Below, piece after piece: positions 17,925 through 26,715 of a stretch of 64,000 nt of DNA. This DNA comes from Massilia oculi (GTDB lineage: Bacteria; Pseudomonadota; Gammaproteobacteria; Burkholderiales; Burkholderiaceae_D): NCBI RefSeq assembly GCF_003143515.1, contig NZ_CP029343.1:3720001-3784000 (forward strand), written 5' to 3'. The notes below the pieces were generated by a model. The model saw only the letters and a list, made by a program, of their open reading frames with translations, did no database searches and was not told the DNA's origin. The translations under genes and the position numbers were made by a program. The stretch's first letter is position 1. The number at the start of each line of letters is the position of its first letter.

Positions 17925-18172
17925 TGCGTATCTTGTTCTGGATTGCCCTCATCGTCCTCATCGTCTTCGCCGTGCGCAGCAAGCTGCGCGCGATGGTCAA
18001 ACGCCATGGGGTTCCGCCCGACATGGGGCGCGGGCCGGCCGCGGCGCCCGGCCAGATCGAGGCCATGGCCCAGTGCGCGCACTGCGGCGTCTACTTCCCG
18101 GCGTCCGAGACGGTGAAGGCCGACGGCCTGGATTACTGCTCGCCAGGCCACGTGCGCCTGCCGCCCAAGTAG
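17924..18172 (+). CDS. PP0621 family small membrane protein
   Basis: Protein of 82 aa with one N-terminal membrane helix (ILFWIALIVLIVFAV) and a cytoplasmic zinc-ribbon-like tail: CAHCG and a later C in LDYCSPGHV can bind a metal. This matches the PP0621 family, small proteins found next to ccsA-like and pilS genes. The function is unknown. It overlaps ccsA by one base and touches pilS. Confidence 0.9.
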   Translation: MRILFWIALIVLIVFAVRSKLRAMVKRHGVPPDMGRGPAAAPGQIEAMAQCAHCGVYFPASETVKADGLDYCSPGHVRLPPK

Positions 18173-19825
18173 TTGAAGGCCGCCACCGGCACGCTGTCGG
18201 CGGGCGCGCGCGTGACCCTGTGGCGCTCGCTCCAGACCTTCACCGTCACCCGCATCGTCATCGCCCTGGTGCTGCTGCTGTACCTGGGCGTCGACGTGGA
18301 AAGCGGCACGCTGCGCCCCGACCCGGTCAACACCGAAACCTGCGTCTTCTATGTGCTGACCGCGGCGATGTTCGCGCTGGCGGCGCGCTGGCAGCGCCGC
18401 TTCCTGATCCAGCTCGGGCTGCAGATCGCGGTCGACCTGCTGGTGATTTCGCTGCTGTACCTGGCCGCCGGCGGCATGCGCAGCGGCCTGGGCATCCTGT
18501 ATCTGTTTCCGCTGGCCGGCGCCGCGATCCTGGCGCCGCTGGTGCTGGCGCTGTTCTCGGCGGCGGTCGCCACCCTGTTCCTGCTCGGCCTGAACCTCTG
18601 GCAGCTGGTGATCGAGGGGCGCGACCCGCCCCTGATGCAGGCCGGCCTGTTCGGCGCCGCCTTCTTCGCCGGCGTGCTGATGGTCAACCGCCTGGCGGCG
18701 CGCCTGCTCAAGCAGGAAGAACTGGCGGCCCAGCGCGGCGCCGACCTGCGCATCCAGCAGGCGATCAACGAGATCGTGATCGCCGACGTCGGCGACGGCA
18801 TCCTGGTGGTGGGGGAGGACGGCGCCGTCTTCACCGGCAACCCGGCGGCGCGGCGCATGCTGGGCCTGGCCGATACCTCGGTGTTCTCGCTGCGCGCTGC
18901 GCCCGCCTTCGAGCCGGTGGCGCTGGCCTTCGACGCCTGGCTGGCCGGTCCCGACAACGACAAGGCCTTCGTCACCCTCAAACCCTATCGCGAAGGCGAC
19001 GGCGCCGGTGACGTGCGCGGGCGGCGCGACCAGCCGGTGCACCTCAAGCTGCGCTTCGCGCGCGTGGCCGACGGCGGCGAGGCGGCCGGCCGCAGCGTGA
19101 TCTTCATGCAGGACGTGAGCGCCATCGAAAACCAGGCGCAGCAACTCAAGCTGGCCTCGATGGGCCGCCTGACCGCCAGCATCGCGCACGAGGTACGCAA
19201 CCCGCTGTCGGCGATCGGCCACGCCACCGATCTGCTGGCCGAAGACCTGCACGGCCCGGCCGAGGTGCGCCTGCTGAAGATCGTGCGTGACAACGTGACG
19301 CGCGTGAACCGCATGGTGGAAGACATCCTGCAACTGTCGCGCAAGGCCCAGCCGAACGGCGAACCGGTGGCGCTCGGCCCTTTCCTGGAAGAGCTGAAGG
19401 CCGAATTCTGCGAAATCCACGGCCTGGCCGGTGATATAGTCTATATAGGCGACCCGGGCGGCAGCGCGGTGCGCTTCGATCCGCTGCACCTGCACGAGGT
19501 CTTGCTCAACCTGCTGAACAATGCGGTGCGTTACGCCAGCCGCCAGCCGGCCAGCATCCGCATCTTCCCGGCGCGCGACGCCGCCGGCCGGCGCGAGCTG
19601 CACGTGCAGGACGACGGCCCCGGCATCACGCCTGAAGTGCGCGACCACCTGTTCGAGCCCTTCTATACTACGTCGAGCAAGGGGACCGGCCTGGGACTCT
19701 ACCTGGCGCGCGAACTGTGCCTGAACAACGATGCGAAACTCGATTATGAATACCGGTTCGATCCGTCCGCGCTGGGACCGCGCAAGGCCAGCGGCCGCTT
19801 TGTCATCACCTTTGCCCTCGAATAA
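18173..19825 (+). CDS. pilS: sensor histidine kinase PilS
   Basis: Membrane kinase of 550 aa that controls PilR phosphorylation and so pilin transcription. It has about six N-terminal helices (residues ~20-190), a PAS-like region (residues ~195-320), and a transmitter with H box SIAHEVRNPLSAIG (phospho-acceptor His339), N box LLNLLNNAVRYASR, and G boxes DDGPGI and GTGLGLYL. The predicted start is TTG at 18173, directly after the preceding stop; a later start is possible because no strong ribosome-binding site is seen. Followed by pilR after 15 nt. Confidence 0.93.
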   Translation: MKAATGTLSAGARVTLWRSLQTFTVTRIVIALVLLLYLGVDVESGTLRPDPVNTETCVFYVLTAAMFALAARWQRRFLIQLGLQIAVDLLVISLLYLAAGGMRSGLGILYLFPLAGAAILAPLVLALFSAAVATLFLLGLNLWQLVIEGRDPPLMQAGLFGAAFFAGVLMVNRLAARLLKQEELAAQRGADLRIQQAINEIVIADVGDGILVVGEDGAVFTGNPAARRMLGLADTSVFSLRAAPAFEPVALAFDAWLAGPDNDKAFVTLKPYREGDGAGDVRGRRDQPVHLKLRFARVADGGEAAGRSVIFMQDVSAIENQAQQLKLASMGRLTASIAHEVRNPLSAIGHATDLLAEDLHGPAEVRLLKIVRDNVTRVNRMVEDILQLSRKAQPNGEPVALGPFLEELKAEFCEIHGLAGDIVYIGDPGGSAVRFDPLHLHEVLLNLLNNAVRYASRQPASIRIFPARDAAGRRELHVQDDGPGITPEVRDHLFEPFYTTSSKGTGLGLYLARELCLNNDAKLDYEYRFDPSALGPRKASGRFVITFALE

Positions 19826-19840
19826 GCCACGAGGTGCCCC

Positions 19841-21301
19841 ATGAGCGCGCCCCGCATCCTGGTGCTCGACGACGAAGCCGACCTGCGCGAGCTGCTCGAG
19901 ATCACCCTGCTCAAGATGGGCCTGGACGTCGACAGCGCCGCCACGTTGCGCCAGGCGCGTAGTCTGTTTGAAGAGCACCAGTACGCACTGGTGCTCACTG
20001 ATATGCGCCTGCCGGATGGCCTGGGGCTGGAACTGGTGCGCGAGGTCGCCGCCTCGGGCAAGGGCACGCCGGTCGCCGTGATCACCGCCTACGGCAGCGC
20101 CGAGAACGCGGTGGTGGCGCTGAAGGCCGGCGCCTTCGACTACATCGCCAAGCCGGTGGCGCTCGACGCGCTGCGCGTGATGGTGCGCTCGGCCCTGAAA
20201 TTGTCGGAAGGGGGCGCCGCGGCGGCCGACGGCGGCGCGCTGGCCTCGCGCATGATCGGCCATTCGCCGGCGATGCAGTCGCTGCGCGCCCAGATCGCGC
20301 GCCTGGCGCGCTCGATGGCGCCGATCTCGATCACCGGCGAATCGGGCAGCGGCAAGGAGCTGGCGGCGCGCGAGATCCACGCCCAGAGTTCGCGTGCCGG
20401 CAAACCCTTCGTGGCGGTGAACTGCGGCGCCATCCCCGAAACCCTGATGGAGGCCGAGTTCTTCGGCTACCGCAAGGGCGCCTTCACCGGCGCGGCCGAG
20501 GAGCGCGATGGCTTCTTCCAGGCCGCCAACGGCGGCACCCTGATGCTGGACGAGGTGGCGGACCTGCCGCTGGCGATGCAGGTCAAGCTGCTGCGCGCGA
20601 TCCAGGAGCGGCGCGTGCGCAAGATCGGCGCCACGGGCGAGGAACCGGTCGACGTGCGCATCATCAGCGCCACCCACCAGGACCTGGCGCGCTGCGTCGA
20701 GACGGGCAAGTTCAGGCAAGACCTGTTTTATCGCCTGAACGTGATCGAGCTGGCGCTGCCGCCGCTGCGCGAGCGGCTGGACGACCTGGCCCTGCTGGCG
20801 AATGGCATCCTGGACCGGCTGGCCGGGCCGGGGCAGGCCTCGCTCGGGCCGGGCGTGCTGGAGGCATTGAAGGCGTATTCCTTCCCTGGCAATGTGCGCG
20901 AGCTGGAGAACGTGCTGGAGCGGGCGCTGGCGTTCGCCAACGATGGCGTGATCCAGGTCGGGGACCTGTCGCTCAAGGCGGCGCGGCCGGCGGAAGGAGG
21001 GCGGAGCGAGACGGCTTCGCCGGTCGCGGCGGCGGAGCCGGCTCCGGCGCCGGCGATTCCTTCCATTGAACTGCCTCCTTTACCCGATCCCAGGCCGGTA
21101 GCTGCGCCGGTCGCCCTCGGCCCGGCCGAACTGCCGAGCAACCTGCCCGAATATCTTGAGCAGGTCGAACGCGACATCATCGGGCGCGCGCTGCAGCAGA
21201 CCCAGTTCAACCGCACCCAGGCGGCAGCCCTGCTCGGGATCAGCGTACGCCAGTTGCGCTACCAGATGCAGAAGCTGGAGATCTGCGCGCCCGAGGACTG
21301 A
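19841..21301 (+). CDS. pilR: sigma-54-dependent response regulator PilR
   Basis: NtrC-type activator of 486 aa, partner of PilS; in Pseudomonas and relatives it activates pilA from a sigma-54 promoter. Domains: receiver (residues 1-120, phospho-acceptor Asp54 in LTDMRLPDG), AAA+ domain (~140-380) with Walker A GESGSGKE, the sigma-54 contact GAFTGA and Walker B GGTLMLDEVADLP, then a Pro/Ala-rich linker and a C-terminal Fis-type helix-turn-helix (NRTQAAALLGISVRQLRYQM). It ends the pil operon here. The pilA gene is not in the window. Confidence 0.95.
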   Translation: MSAPRILVLDDEADLRELLEITLLKMGLDVDSAATLRQARSLFEEHQYALVLTDMRLPDGLGLELVREVAASGKGTPVAVITAYGSAENAVVALKAGAFDYIAKPVALDALRVMVRSALKLSEGGAAAADGGALASRMIGHSPAMQSLRAQIARLARSMAPISITGESGSGKELAAREIHAQSSRAGKPFVAVNCGAIPETLMEAEFFGYRKGAFTGAAEERDGFFQAANGGTLMLDEVADLPLAMQVKLLRAIQERRVRKIGATGEEPVDVRIISATHQDLARCVETGKFRQDLFYRLNVIELALPPLRERLDDLALLANGILDRLAGPGQASLGPGVLEALKAYSFPGNVRELENVLERALAFANDGVIQVGDLSLKAARPAEGGRSETASPVAAAEPAPAPAIPSIELPPLPDPRPVAAPVALGPAELPSNLPEYLEQVERDIIGRALQQTQFNRTQAAALLGISVRQLRYQMQKLEICAPED

Positions 21302-21547
21302 TCGCCTGCCGATGGCCGATGTCCCACTTGTTGTTACTTTCCGGTAATTAAACTGGTGCACAATGCACCGCTACAGGGCAGCGCTGCCCTATATTGACGA
21401 GTGAGAAAACGGATGGCCGCCTGCTCGCTTTTCCGGAAATTTCCCTGATGTTAGTACTCGCTCACAGCGACGTCCCCTTCTGTTGGGCGACCGCCAAATG
21501 TCAAGGCTCGCGAACGTTAAAACCAAAAATTTTGGGCATTTATTCGC

Positions 21548-21577
21548 TTGCCTGTACGGCAAATCAGGTACTACAAT
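21548..21577 (+). promoter_or_regulatory. possible sigma-70 promoter of nrdA
   Basis: TTGCCT (21548-21553) and TACAAT (21572-21577) are 18 nt apart. The -10 lies inside the first NrdR-box-like palindrome, where a bound repressor would block transcription. Confidence 0.45.
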
Positions 21578-21613
21578 TAGTCTGATATCAAAGCTCGGCA
21601 CTAGATGTAGTGG
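21568..21613. promoter_or_regulatory. pair of NrdR-box-like palindromes
   Basis: Box 1 (21568-21583) has core ACTA-CAAT-TAGT; box 2 (21598-21613) has CACTA-GATG-TAGTG. Against the 16-bp NrdR consensus acaCwAtATaTwGtgt box 2 matches about 13 and box 1 about 10 positions. Centres are 30 bp apart, near three helical turns, as in known NrdR-controlled nrd promoters. NrdR is the ATP/dATP-sensing repressor of ribonucleotide reductase genes. Confidence 0.65.
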
Positions 21614-21652
21614 TAGCAGACTGAAAGATACTAGCGGAGTCGCTAGCAGCGA

Positions 21653-21685
21653 GTTGTCCGCGGGTTGTCCACAAGTTGCCCACAA
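21653..21685. promoter_or_regulatory. three 11-bp repeats resembling DnaA boxes
   Basis: GTTGTCCGCGG, GTTGTCCACAA and GTTGCCCACAA follow one another with an 11-bp period. TTGTCCACA (21665-21673) differs from the DnaA box TTATCCACA by one base and TTGCCCACA by two. DnaA is known to control nrdAB in E. coli; binding here is inferred. Confidence 0.5.
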
Positions 21686-21892
21686 GTTTGTTCATCGGAC
21701 AGTCAATCAGTCACTTGCCGACACGCTTTATTTAATTTTATTTGTACCCTGCTTTTCTGGTTTGCCAGCCTGGGCTACCGATTGGCGGGGTATCGTTTTT
21801 CTACAATTTTGTTGACGGACCGGGGCGCGGAAGACGCAAGACGGTCCCCGTGTAAACAAGTAGTGGTCCCGACCGCTCATCCTGGAGGCTCA

Positions 21893-24823
21893 ATGCAAAC
21901 AGCACAGAACATCTCGATCAACCAGCACGTCACCCCAGGATCGGCGTCGACCAGCCCAACCCCGGCCGAGATCGTCGCGCGCGGCGACTACCGCGTCATC
22001 CGCCGCAACGGCGCCGTCGTCGCTTTCGAGCCGCACAAGATCTCGGTCGCGATGACCAAGGCCTTCCTGGCCGTGGCCGGCGGCCAGGGCGCGGTCTCGG
22101 CGCGCATCCGCGAGCTGGTGGAACAGATGACCGGTAACGTCGTGGCCGCGCTGGTGCGCCGCCAGCCGAACGGCGGCACCTTCCACATCGAAGACGTGCA
22201 GGACCAGGTCGAGCTGTCGCTGATGCGTTCGGGCGAGCACGACGTCGCGCGTGAATACGTGCTGTACCGCGCCAAGCGCATGGACGAGCGCCGCGCGGCC
22301 AAGGAAGCCGCCGGCGGCGCCCCGGTCGCCGCGCCGCAGATCCACGTGGTCGATGGCGGTGAGCGCCGCCTGCTGGACATCAACGACGTCCACGCCCTGG
22401 TGGGCGCCGCCTGCTCGGGCCTGGAAAAGCACGTCGACGCCGACGCGATCGTCGCCGAGACCCTGAAGAACCTGTACGACGGCGTGCCGGTCGAAGAGCT
22501 GTACAAGTCCGCCATCCTTGCGGCTAGAGCCCTGATGGAAAAGGACCCGGCCTACAGCCAGGTGACCGCCCGCATCCTGCTGCACACCATCCGTAAAGAA
22601 GTCTTCGGCCACGAAGTGCCGCAAGCCGGCGCCGCCGCCGAATACCTGACCTACTTCCCGCAATACATCGCCAAGGGCATCCACAACGAGCTGCTGGACG
22701 AAGAGCTCGGCAAGTACGACCTCGAGCGCCTGGCGAAAGCCATCGTCGCCGACCGCGACCTGCAGTTCGGCTACATCGGCCTGCAGACCCTGTACGACCG
22801 CTACTTCCTGCACGTGCGCGACGTGCGCATCGAAATGCCGCAGGCCTTCTACATGCGTGTCGCGATGGGCCTGGCCCTGCGCGAAGACGACCGCGAAGCG
22901 CGCGCCATCGAGTTCTACAACCTGCTGTCGTCGTTCGACTTCATGAGCTCGACCCCGACCCTGTTCAACTCGGGCACCCGCCGCTCGCAGCTGTCGTCGT
23001 GCTACCTGACCACCGTCGGCGACGACCTGGAAGGCATCTACGACGCCATCAAGGAAAACGCACTGCTGTCGAAGTTTGCCGGTGGCCTGGGCAACGACTG
23101 GACGCCGGTGCGCGCGCTGGGTTCGCGCATCAAGGGCACCAACGGCCGTTCGCAGGGCGTGGTCCCGTTCCTGAAAGTGGTCAACGACACCGCCGTGGCG
23201 GTGAACCAGGGCGGCAAGCGCAAGGGCGCGGTCTGCGCCTACCTGGAAACCTGGCACCTGGACATCGAAGAATTCCTGGACCTGCGCAAGAACACCGGCG
23301 ATGACCGCCGCCGCACCCACGACATGAACACCGCGAACTGGATTCCCGACCTGTTCATGAAGCGCGTGATGGAAAAGGGCGCCTGGACCCTGTTCTCGCC
23401 ATCCGAGACGCCAGACCTGCACGACCTGACCGGCAAGGCCTTCGAAAAAGCCTACCTGGCCTATGAAGCCAAGGCCGCCAACGGCGAAATGGCGGTCTTC
23501 AAGAAGATCGAAGCCATGGACCTGTGGCGCAAGATGCTGTCGATGCTGTTCGAGACCGGCCACCCATGGATCACCTTCAAGGACCCATGCAATATCCGTT
23601 CGCCGCAGCAGCACGTGGGCGTGGTGCACTCGTCGAACCTGTGCACCGAGATCACCCTGAACACCAGCGCCGACGAAATCGCCGTCTGCAACCTGGGCTC
23701 GGTGAACCTGCCGCAGCACATGAAGGGCGATGGCCTGGACCACGTCAAGCTGCAGAAGACCATCCGCACCGCGATGCGCATGCTGGACAACGTCATCGAC
23801 ATCAACTACTACGCGGTGGAAAAGGCGCGCAACTCGAACCTGCGCCACCGTCCGGTGGGCATGGGCATCATGGGTCACCAGGATTGCCTGCACATGATGC
23901 GCATCCCGTTCGCATCGGAGCAGGCCGTCAAGTTCGCCGACACCTCGATGGAAGCGGTCTGCTACTACGCCTACCTGGCGTCGACCGAGCTGGCCGAGGA
24001 ACGCGGCCGCTACGAGACCTACACCGGCTCGCTGTGGGACCGCGGCATCCTGCCGCAGGACTCGATCAAGCTGCTGGCCGAGGAACGCGGCGGCTACCTG
24101 GAGCAGGACACCAGCGAATCGATGGACTGGACCGTGGTGCGCGAGCGCATCAAGCAGTTCGGCATGCGTAACTCGAACTGCGTGGCGATCGCTCCGACCG
24201 CGACCATCTCGAACATCATCGGCGTGTCGGCCTGCATCGAGCCGACCTTCCAGAACCTGTACGTGAAGTCGAACCTGTCGGGCGAATTCACCGAGATCAA
24301 CTCCTACCTGGTGCGCGACCTGAAGGCGCGCGACCTGTGGGACGAAGTCATGATCGCCGACCTGAAGTACTTCGACGGTTCGCTCTCGAAGATCGACCGC
24401 GTGCCGCAAGACCTGCGCGACATCTACGCGACCGCCTTCGAAGTGGAGCCGAAGTGGCTGGTGGAAGCCGCCTCGCGCCGCCAGAAGTGGATCGACCAGG
24501 CGCAGTCGCTGAACATCTACATGGCCGGCGCCTCGGGCAAGAAGCTGGACGAGACCTACAAGCTGGCGTGGCTGCGTGGCCTGAAGACCACCTACTACCT
24601 GCGCACCATCGCCGCGACCCACCTGGAGAAGTCGACCACCCGCACCGGCGCCCTGAACGCCGTGCCGGTCTCGGGCGGCCTGCAGGCAGGTCATGCAGCA
24701 CCGGCAGCCGCTTCGGTCGCCGCCGCCGCGGCAGCAGCACCAGCCGCACCGGAAGCCGAAGGCGCCGCCTGCTACCTGCGTCCGGGCGACGACGGTTTCG
24801 AGGAATGCGAAGCCTGCCAGTAA
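21893..24823 (+). CDS. nrdA: ribonucleoside-diphosphate reductase, alpha subunit (class I)
   Basis: Large subunit of 976 aa that reduces ribonucleotides to deoxyribonucleotides with the radical from NrdB. It has an N-terminal ATP-cone (about residues 30-120) that senses ATP/dATP, the catalytic barrel (SSCYLTTVGDDLEGI, NLCTEITLNTSADEIAVCNLGSVNL split over the active site), and a C-terminal tail with redox pair CEAC followed by Q. The ATG at 21893 has GGAGG 4 nt upstream. An Ala-rich linker (about residues 930-955) precedes the tail. nrdB follows after 228 nt. Confidence 0.97.
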   Translation: MQTAQNISINQHVTPGSASTSPTPAEIVARGDYRVIRRNGAVVAFEPHKISVAMTKAFLAVAGGQGAVSARIRELVEQMTGNVVAALVRRQPNGGTFHIEDVQDQVELSLMRSGEHDVAREYVLYRAKRMDERRAAKEAAGGAPVAAPQIHVVDGGERRLLDINDVHALVGAACSGLEKHVDADAIVAETLKNLYDGVPVEELYKSAILAARALMEKDPAYSQVTARILLHTIRKEVFGHEVPQAGAAAEYLTYFPQYIAKGIHNELLDEELGKYDLERLAKAIVADRDLQFGYIGLQTLYDRYFLHVRDVRIEMPQAFYMRVAMGLALREDDREARAIEFYNLLSSFDFMSSTPTLFNSGTRRSQLSSCYLTTVGDDLEGIYDAIKENALLSKFAGGLGNDWTPVRALGSRIKGTNGRSQGVVPFLKVVNDTAVAVNQGGKRKGAVCAYLETWHLDIEEFLDLRKNTGDDRRRTHDMNTANWIPDLFMKRVMEKGAWTLFSPSETPDLHDLTGKAFEKAYLAYEAKAANGEMAVFKKIEAMDLWRKMLSMLFETGHPWITFKDPCNIRSPQQHVGVVHSSNLCTEITLNTSADEIAVCNLGSVNLPQHMKGDGLDHVKLQKTIRTAMRMLDNVIDINYYAVEKARNSNLRHRPVGMGIMGHQDCLHMMRIPFASEQAVKFADTSMEAVCYYAYLASTELAEERGRYETYTGSLWDRGILPQDSIKLLAEERGGYLEQDTSESMDWTVVRERIKQFGMRNSNCVAIAPTATISNIIGVSACIEPTFQNLYVKSNLSGEFTEINSYLVRDLKARDLWDEVMIADLKYFDGSLSKIDRVPQDLRDIYATAFEVEPKWLVEAASRRQKWIDQAQSLNIYMAGASGKKLDETYKLAWLRGLKTTYYLRTIAATHLEKSTTRTGALNAVPVSGGLQAGHAAPAAASVAAAAAAAPAAPEAEGAACYLRPGDDGFEECEACQ

Positions 24824-24883
24824 TGCTGTAACCAGGTGCGGGCCGACCGAATGGTTCGCTCGCACCCCAGATCAAGTCAGTTT

Positions 24884-24928
24884 GTCGTTCCCGCCACTGG
24901 CGGAAACGACTTCCCGCGCAGGCGGGAA
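24884..24928. repeat. REP-like double palindrome between nrdA and nrdB
   Basis: Two adjacent hairpins: GTCGTT-C-CCGCC with GGCGG-A-AACGAC (24884-24910), then TTCCCGC with GCGGGAA around GCAG (24911-24928). The GCAGGCGGGAACCCA-like sequence resembles intergenic repeats that are common in many proteobacterial genomes. It may stabilise or attenuate the nrdA-nrdB transcript. Confidence 0.65.
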
Positions 24929-25051
24929 CCCAAGTTCGCCAGCACCACGCGAACCCCCACAGGTTCCCCCTCGTCGGCCGACAAAATTATCAACACACAC
25001 ACGTGACCTCACCGCGCCCAACGCGACAGGCCACCACGGAAGGAAATCATC

Positions 25052-26155
25052 ATGCTCTCTTGGGACGACGAACCAACCAGCGCCCAGCGCGCCCCACAAG
25101 CCGCCAACCTTGACGCCGCCCCCGCCGCTGAAGTGGCCAAGCGCGTCAACGCCGACGACAAGCGCATCATCAACGGCGAAACCGACGTGAACCAGCTGGT
25201 GCCGTTCAAGTACAAGTGGGCATGGGACAAATACCTGGCCGGTTGCGCGAACCACTGGATGCCGCAAGAAGTGAACATGCAGCGCGACATCGAGCTGTGG
25301 AAAAACCCGAACGGCCTGTCGGAAGACGAGCGCCGCCTGGTCAAGCGCAACCTGGGCTTCTTCGTGACCGCCGACTCGCTGGCCGCGAACAATATCGTGC
25401 TGGGCACCTACCGCCACATCACCGCGCCCGAGTGCCGCCAGTACCTGCTGCGCCAGGCCTTCGAAGAAGCGATCCACACCCACGCCTACCAGTACATCGT
25501 CGAATCGCTGGGCCTGGACGAAGGCGAGATCTTCAACGCCTACAACGAAATCGAATCGATCCACGACAAGGACCAGTTCCTGATTCCGTTCATCGACGTC
25601 CTGACCAACCCGGACTTCAAGACCGGTACGACCGAGAACGACCAGAAGCTGCTGAAGTCGATCATCGTCTTCGCCTGCCTGATGGAAGGCCTGTTCTTCT
25701 ACGTCGGCTTCACCCAGATCCTGGCGCTGGGCCGCCAGAACAAAATGACCGGCGCCGCCGAGCAGTACCAGTACATCCTGCGCGACGAGTCGATGCACGT
25801 GAACTTCGGCATCGACCTGATCAACACGATCAAGATGGAAAATCCACAGCTGTGGACCCCGGAATTCCGCGAAGAGATCAAGGCCCTGTTCCTGCAGGCG
25901 GTCGACCTGGAATACCGCTACGCCGAAGACACCATGCCACGCGGCGTGCTGGGCCTGAACGCCCCGATGTTCAAGGGCTACCTGCGCTTCATCGCCAACC
26001 GCCGCGCCGTGCAGATCGGCCTGGACGCGCTGTTCCCGAACGAAGAGAATCCGTTCCCGTGGATGAGCGAGATGATCGACCTGAAGAAGGAGCGTAACTT
26101 CTTCGAGACGCGTGTGACCGAGTACCAGACCGGCGGCACCCTGAGCTGGGATTGA
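25052..26155 (+). CDS. nrdB: ribonucleoside-diphosphate reductase, beta subunit (class I)
   Basis: Small subunit of 367 aa that carries the di-metal site and radical. The ferritin-like helices are clear, with metal ligands in [13 protein letters not shown] and [11 protein letters not shown]. Tyr146 aligns with the radical tyrosine (Y122) of E. coli NrdB, which suggests a tyrosyl-radical enzyme of class Ia type. A strong GGAAGGA lies ahead of ATG 25052. The gene ends with a rho-independent terminator. Expected partner is the nrdA product just upstream. Confidence 0.97.
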   Translation: MLSWDDEPTSAQRAPQAANLDAAPAAEVAKRVNADDKRIINGETDVNQLVPFKYKWAWDKYLAGCANHWMPQEVNMQRDIELWKNPNGLSEDERRLVKRNLGFFVTADSLAANNIVLGTYRHITAPECRQYLLRQAFEEAIHTHAYQYIVESLGLDEGEIFNAYNEIESIHDKDQFLIPFIDVLTNPDFKTGTTENDQKLLKSIIVFACLMEGLFFYVGFTQILALGRQNKMTGAAEQYQYILRDESMHVNFGIDLINTIKMENPQLWTPEFREEIKALFLQAVDLEYRYAEDTMPRGVLGLNAPMFKGYLRFIANRRAVQIGLDALFPNEENPFPWMSEMIDLKKERNFFETRVTEYQTGGTLSWD

Positions 26156-26180
26156 TTGCCATCGGATCGCCTGAGTGACA

Positions 26181-26210
26181 AAACCCCGCAGCTGCGGGGT
26201 TTCTTTTTTT
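26181..26210 (+). terminator. rho-independent terminator of nrdB
   Basis: AAACCCCGCA pairs with TGCGGGGTTT (26181-26190 and 26193-26202), followed by TTCTTTTTTT, 25 nt after the nrdB stop. Confidence 0.92.
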
Positions 26211-26217
26211 ACGCGAC

Positions 26218-26640
26218 TCAGGCGCCTCGCGTGGCGGCGACATCGATCACCCACGTCACGCCGAAACAGTCCTTCAGCATGCCGTACAAGGGCGACCACT
26301 GAGCCGGCGCCAGCGGCTGCACGATGCTGGCTTCCTGCGCCAGTCCCTCCCACAGCGCCCTGATCTCCTGTTCCGAACCGCCGCGCAGCGACACGTAGAA
26401 GGCGTTCTCGCCCCGATGCCACGGCGTGCCGCTGGCCACGTCGAAGGCCATGATGCGAAAACCGTTGGGGGCGACCACCTGGCCCCAGGCGATCCGCTCC
26501 GCATCCGCCGGATCGGCGACGCGGCCGAACTGCGCATACGTGACCTGCGCGAGGTCGCCGCCGAACACGGACTGGTAAAAGGCCAGCGCGGCGCGCGCCT
26601 GGCCCTGGAAGTTGAGGTGGGTGACTACCTGGACGGACAT
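26218..26640 (-). CDS. VOC superfamily (PhnB/YjdN-like) protein
   Basis: Protein of 140 aa with the glyoxalase/bleomycin-resistance fold of the PhnB-like subgroup: VVTHLNFQGQARAALAFYQSVFGG at the N-terminus and WSPLYGMLKDCFGVTWVI at the C-terminus. The family includes enzymes and binding proteins with varied ligands, and the role is unknown. ATG at 26640 begins MSVQVVTHLNF. It is divergent from a WYL-domain regulator, a common pairing, and is probably its target. Confidence 0.9.
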   Translation of the reverse strand: MSVQVVTHLNFQGQARAALAFYQSVFGGDLAQVTYAQFGRVADPADAERIAWGQVVAPNGFRIMAFDVASGTPWHRGENAFYVSLRGGSEQEIRALWEGLAQEASIVQPLAPAQWSPLYGMLKDCFGVTWVIDVAATRGA

Positions 26641-26666
26641 CGATAACTCCTTGGTGGGGTGTGGAA

Positions 26667-26692
26667 GACGGGTGCTACTATAGCCACCCGTC
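26667..26692. promoter_or_regulatory. palindromic operator in VOC/WYL divergent promoter
   Basis: GACGGGTG (26667-26674) and CACCCGTC (26685-26692) form an 8-bp inverted repeat around CTACTATAGC. With one extra base the symmetry extends inward (GACGGGTG-CTA and TAG-C-CACCCGTC). The centre contains TACTAT and, on the minus strand, TATAGT, either of which could be a -10. It is a good candidate for the regulator's own site. Confidence 0.6.
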
Positions 26693-26715
26693 CTGCCAGT
26701 TTTTGTCAGTAGAAG

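Larger units (their letters stand above)
21302..21892. other. 590-nt nrdA leader/intergenic region
   Basis: Non-coding stretch with several regulatory-looking sequences and base composition lower in GC than its neighbours. It holds two hairpins after pilR (GGTGCA/TGCACC at 21355-21369; AGGGCAGCGCTGCCCT at 21375-21390), a possible promoter, two NrdR-box-like palindromes, a short hairpin CTAGCG/CGCTAG (21631-21646) and three DnaA-box-like repeats. The nrdA frame is open back to 21665, but the family N-terminus begins at 21893. Confidence 0.7.

Noticed and set aside
21665..21892. Upstream extension of nrdA by 76 codons
   Set aside because: The stretch contains the repeat array and lacks the family N-terminus; GGAGG is placed correctly for ATG 21893.
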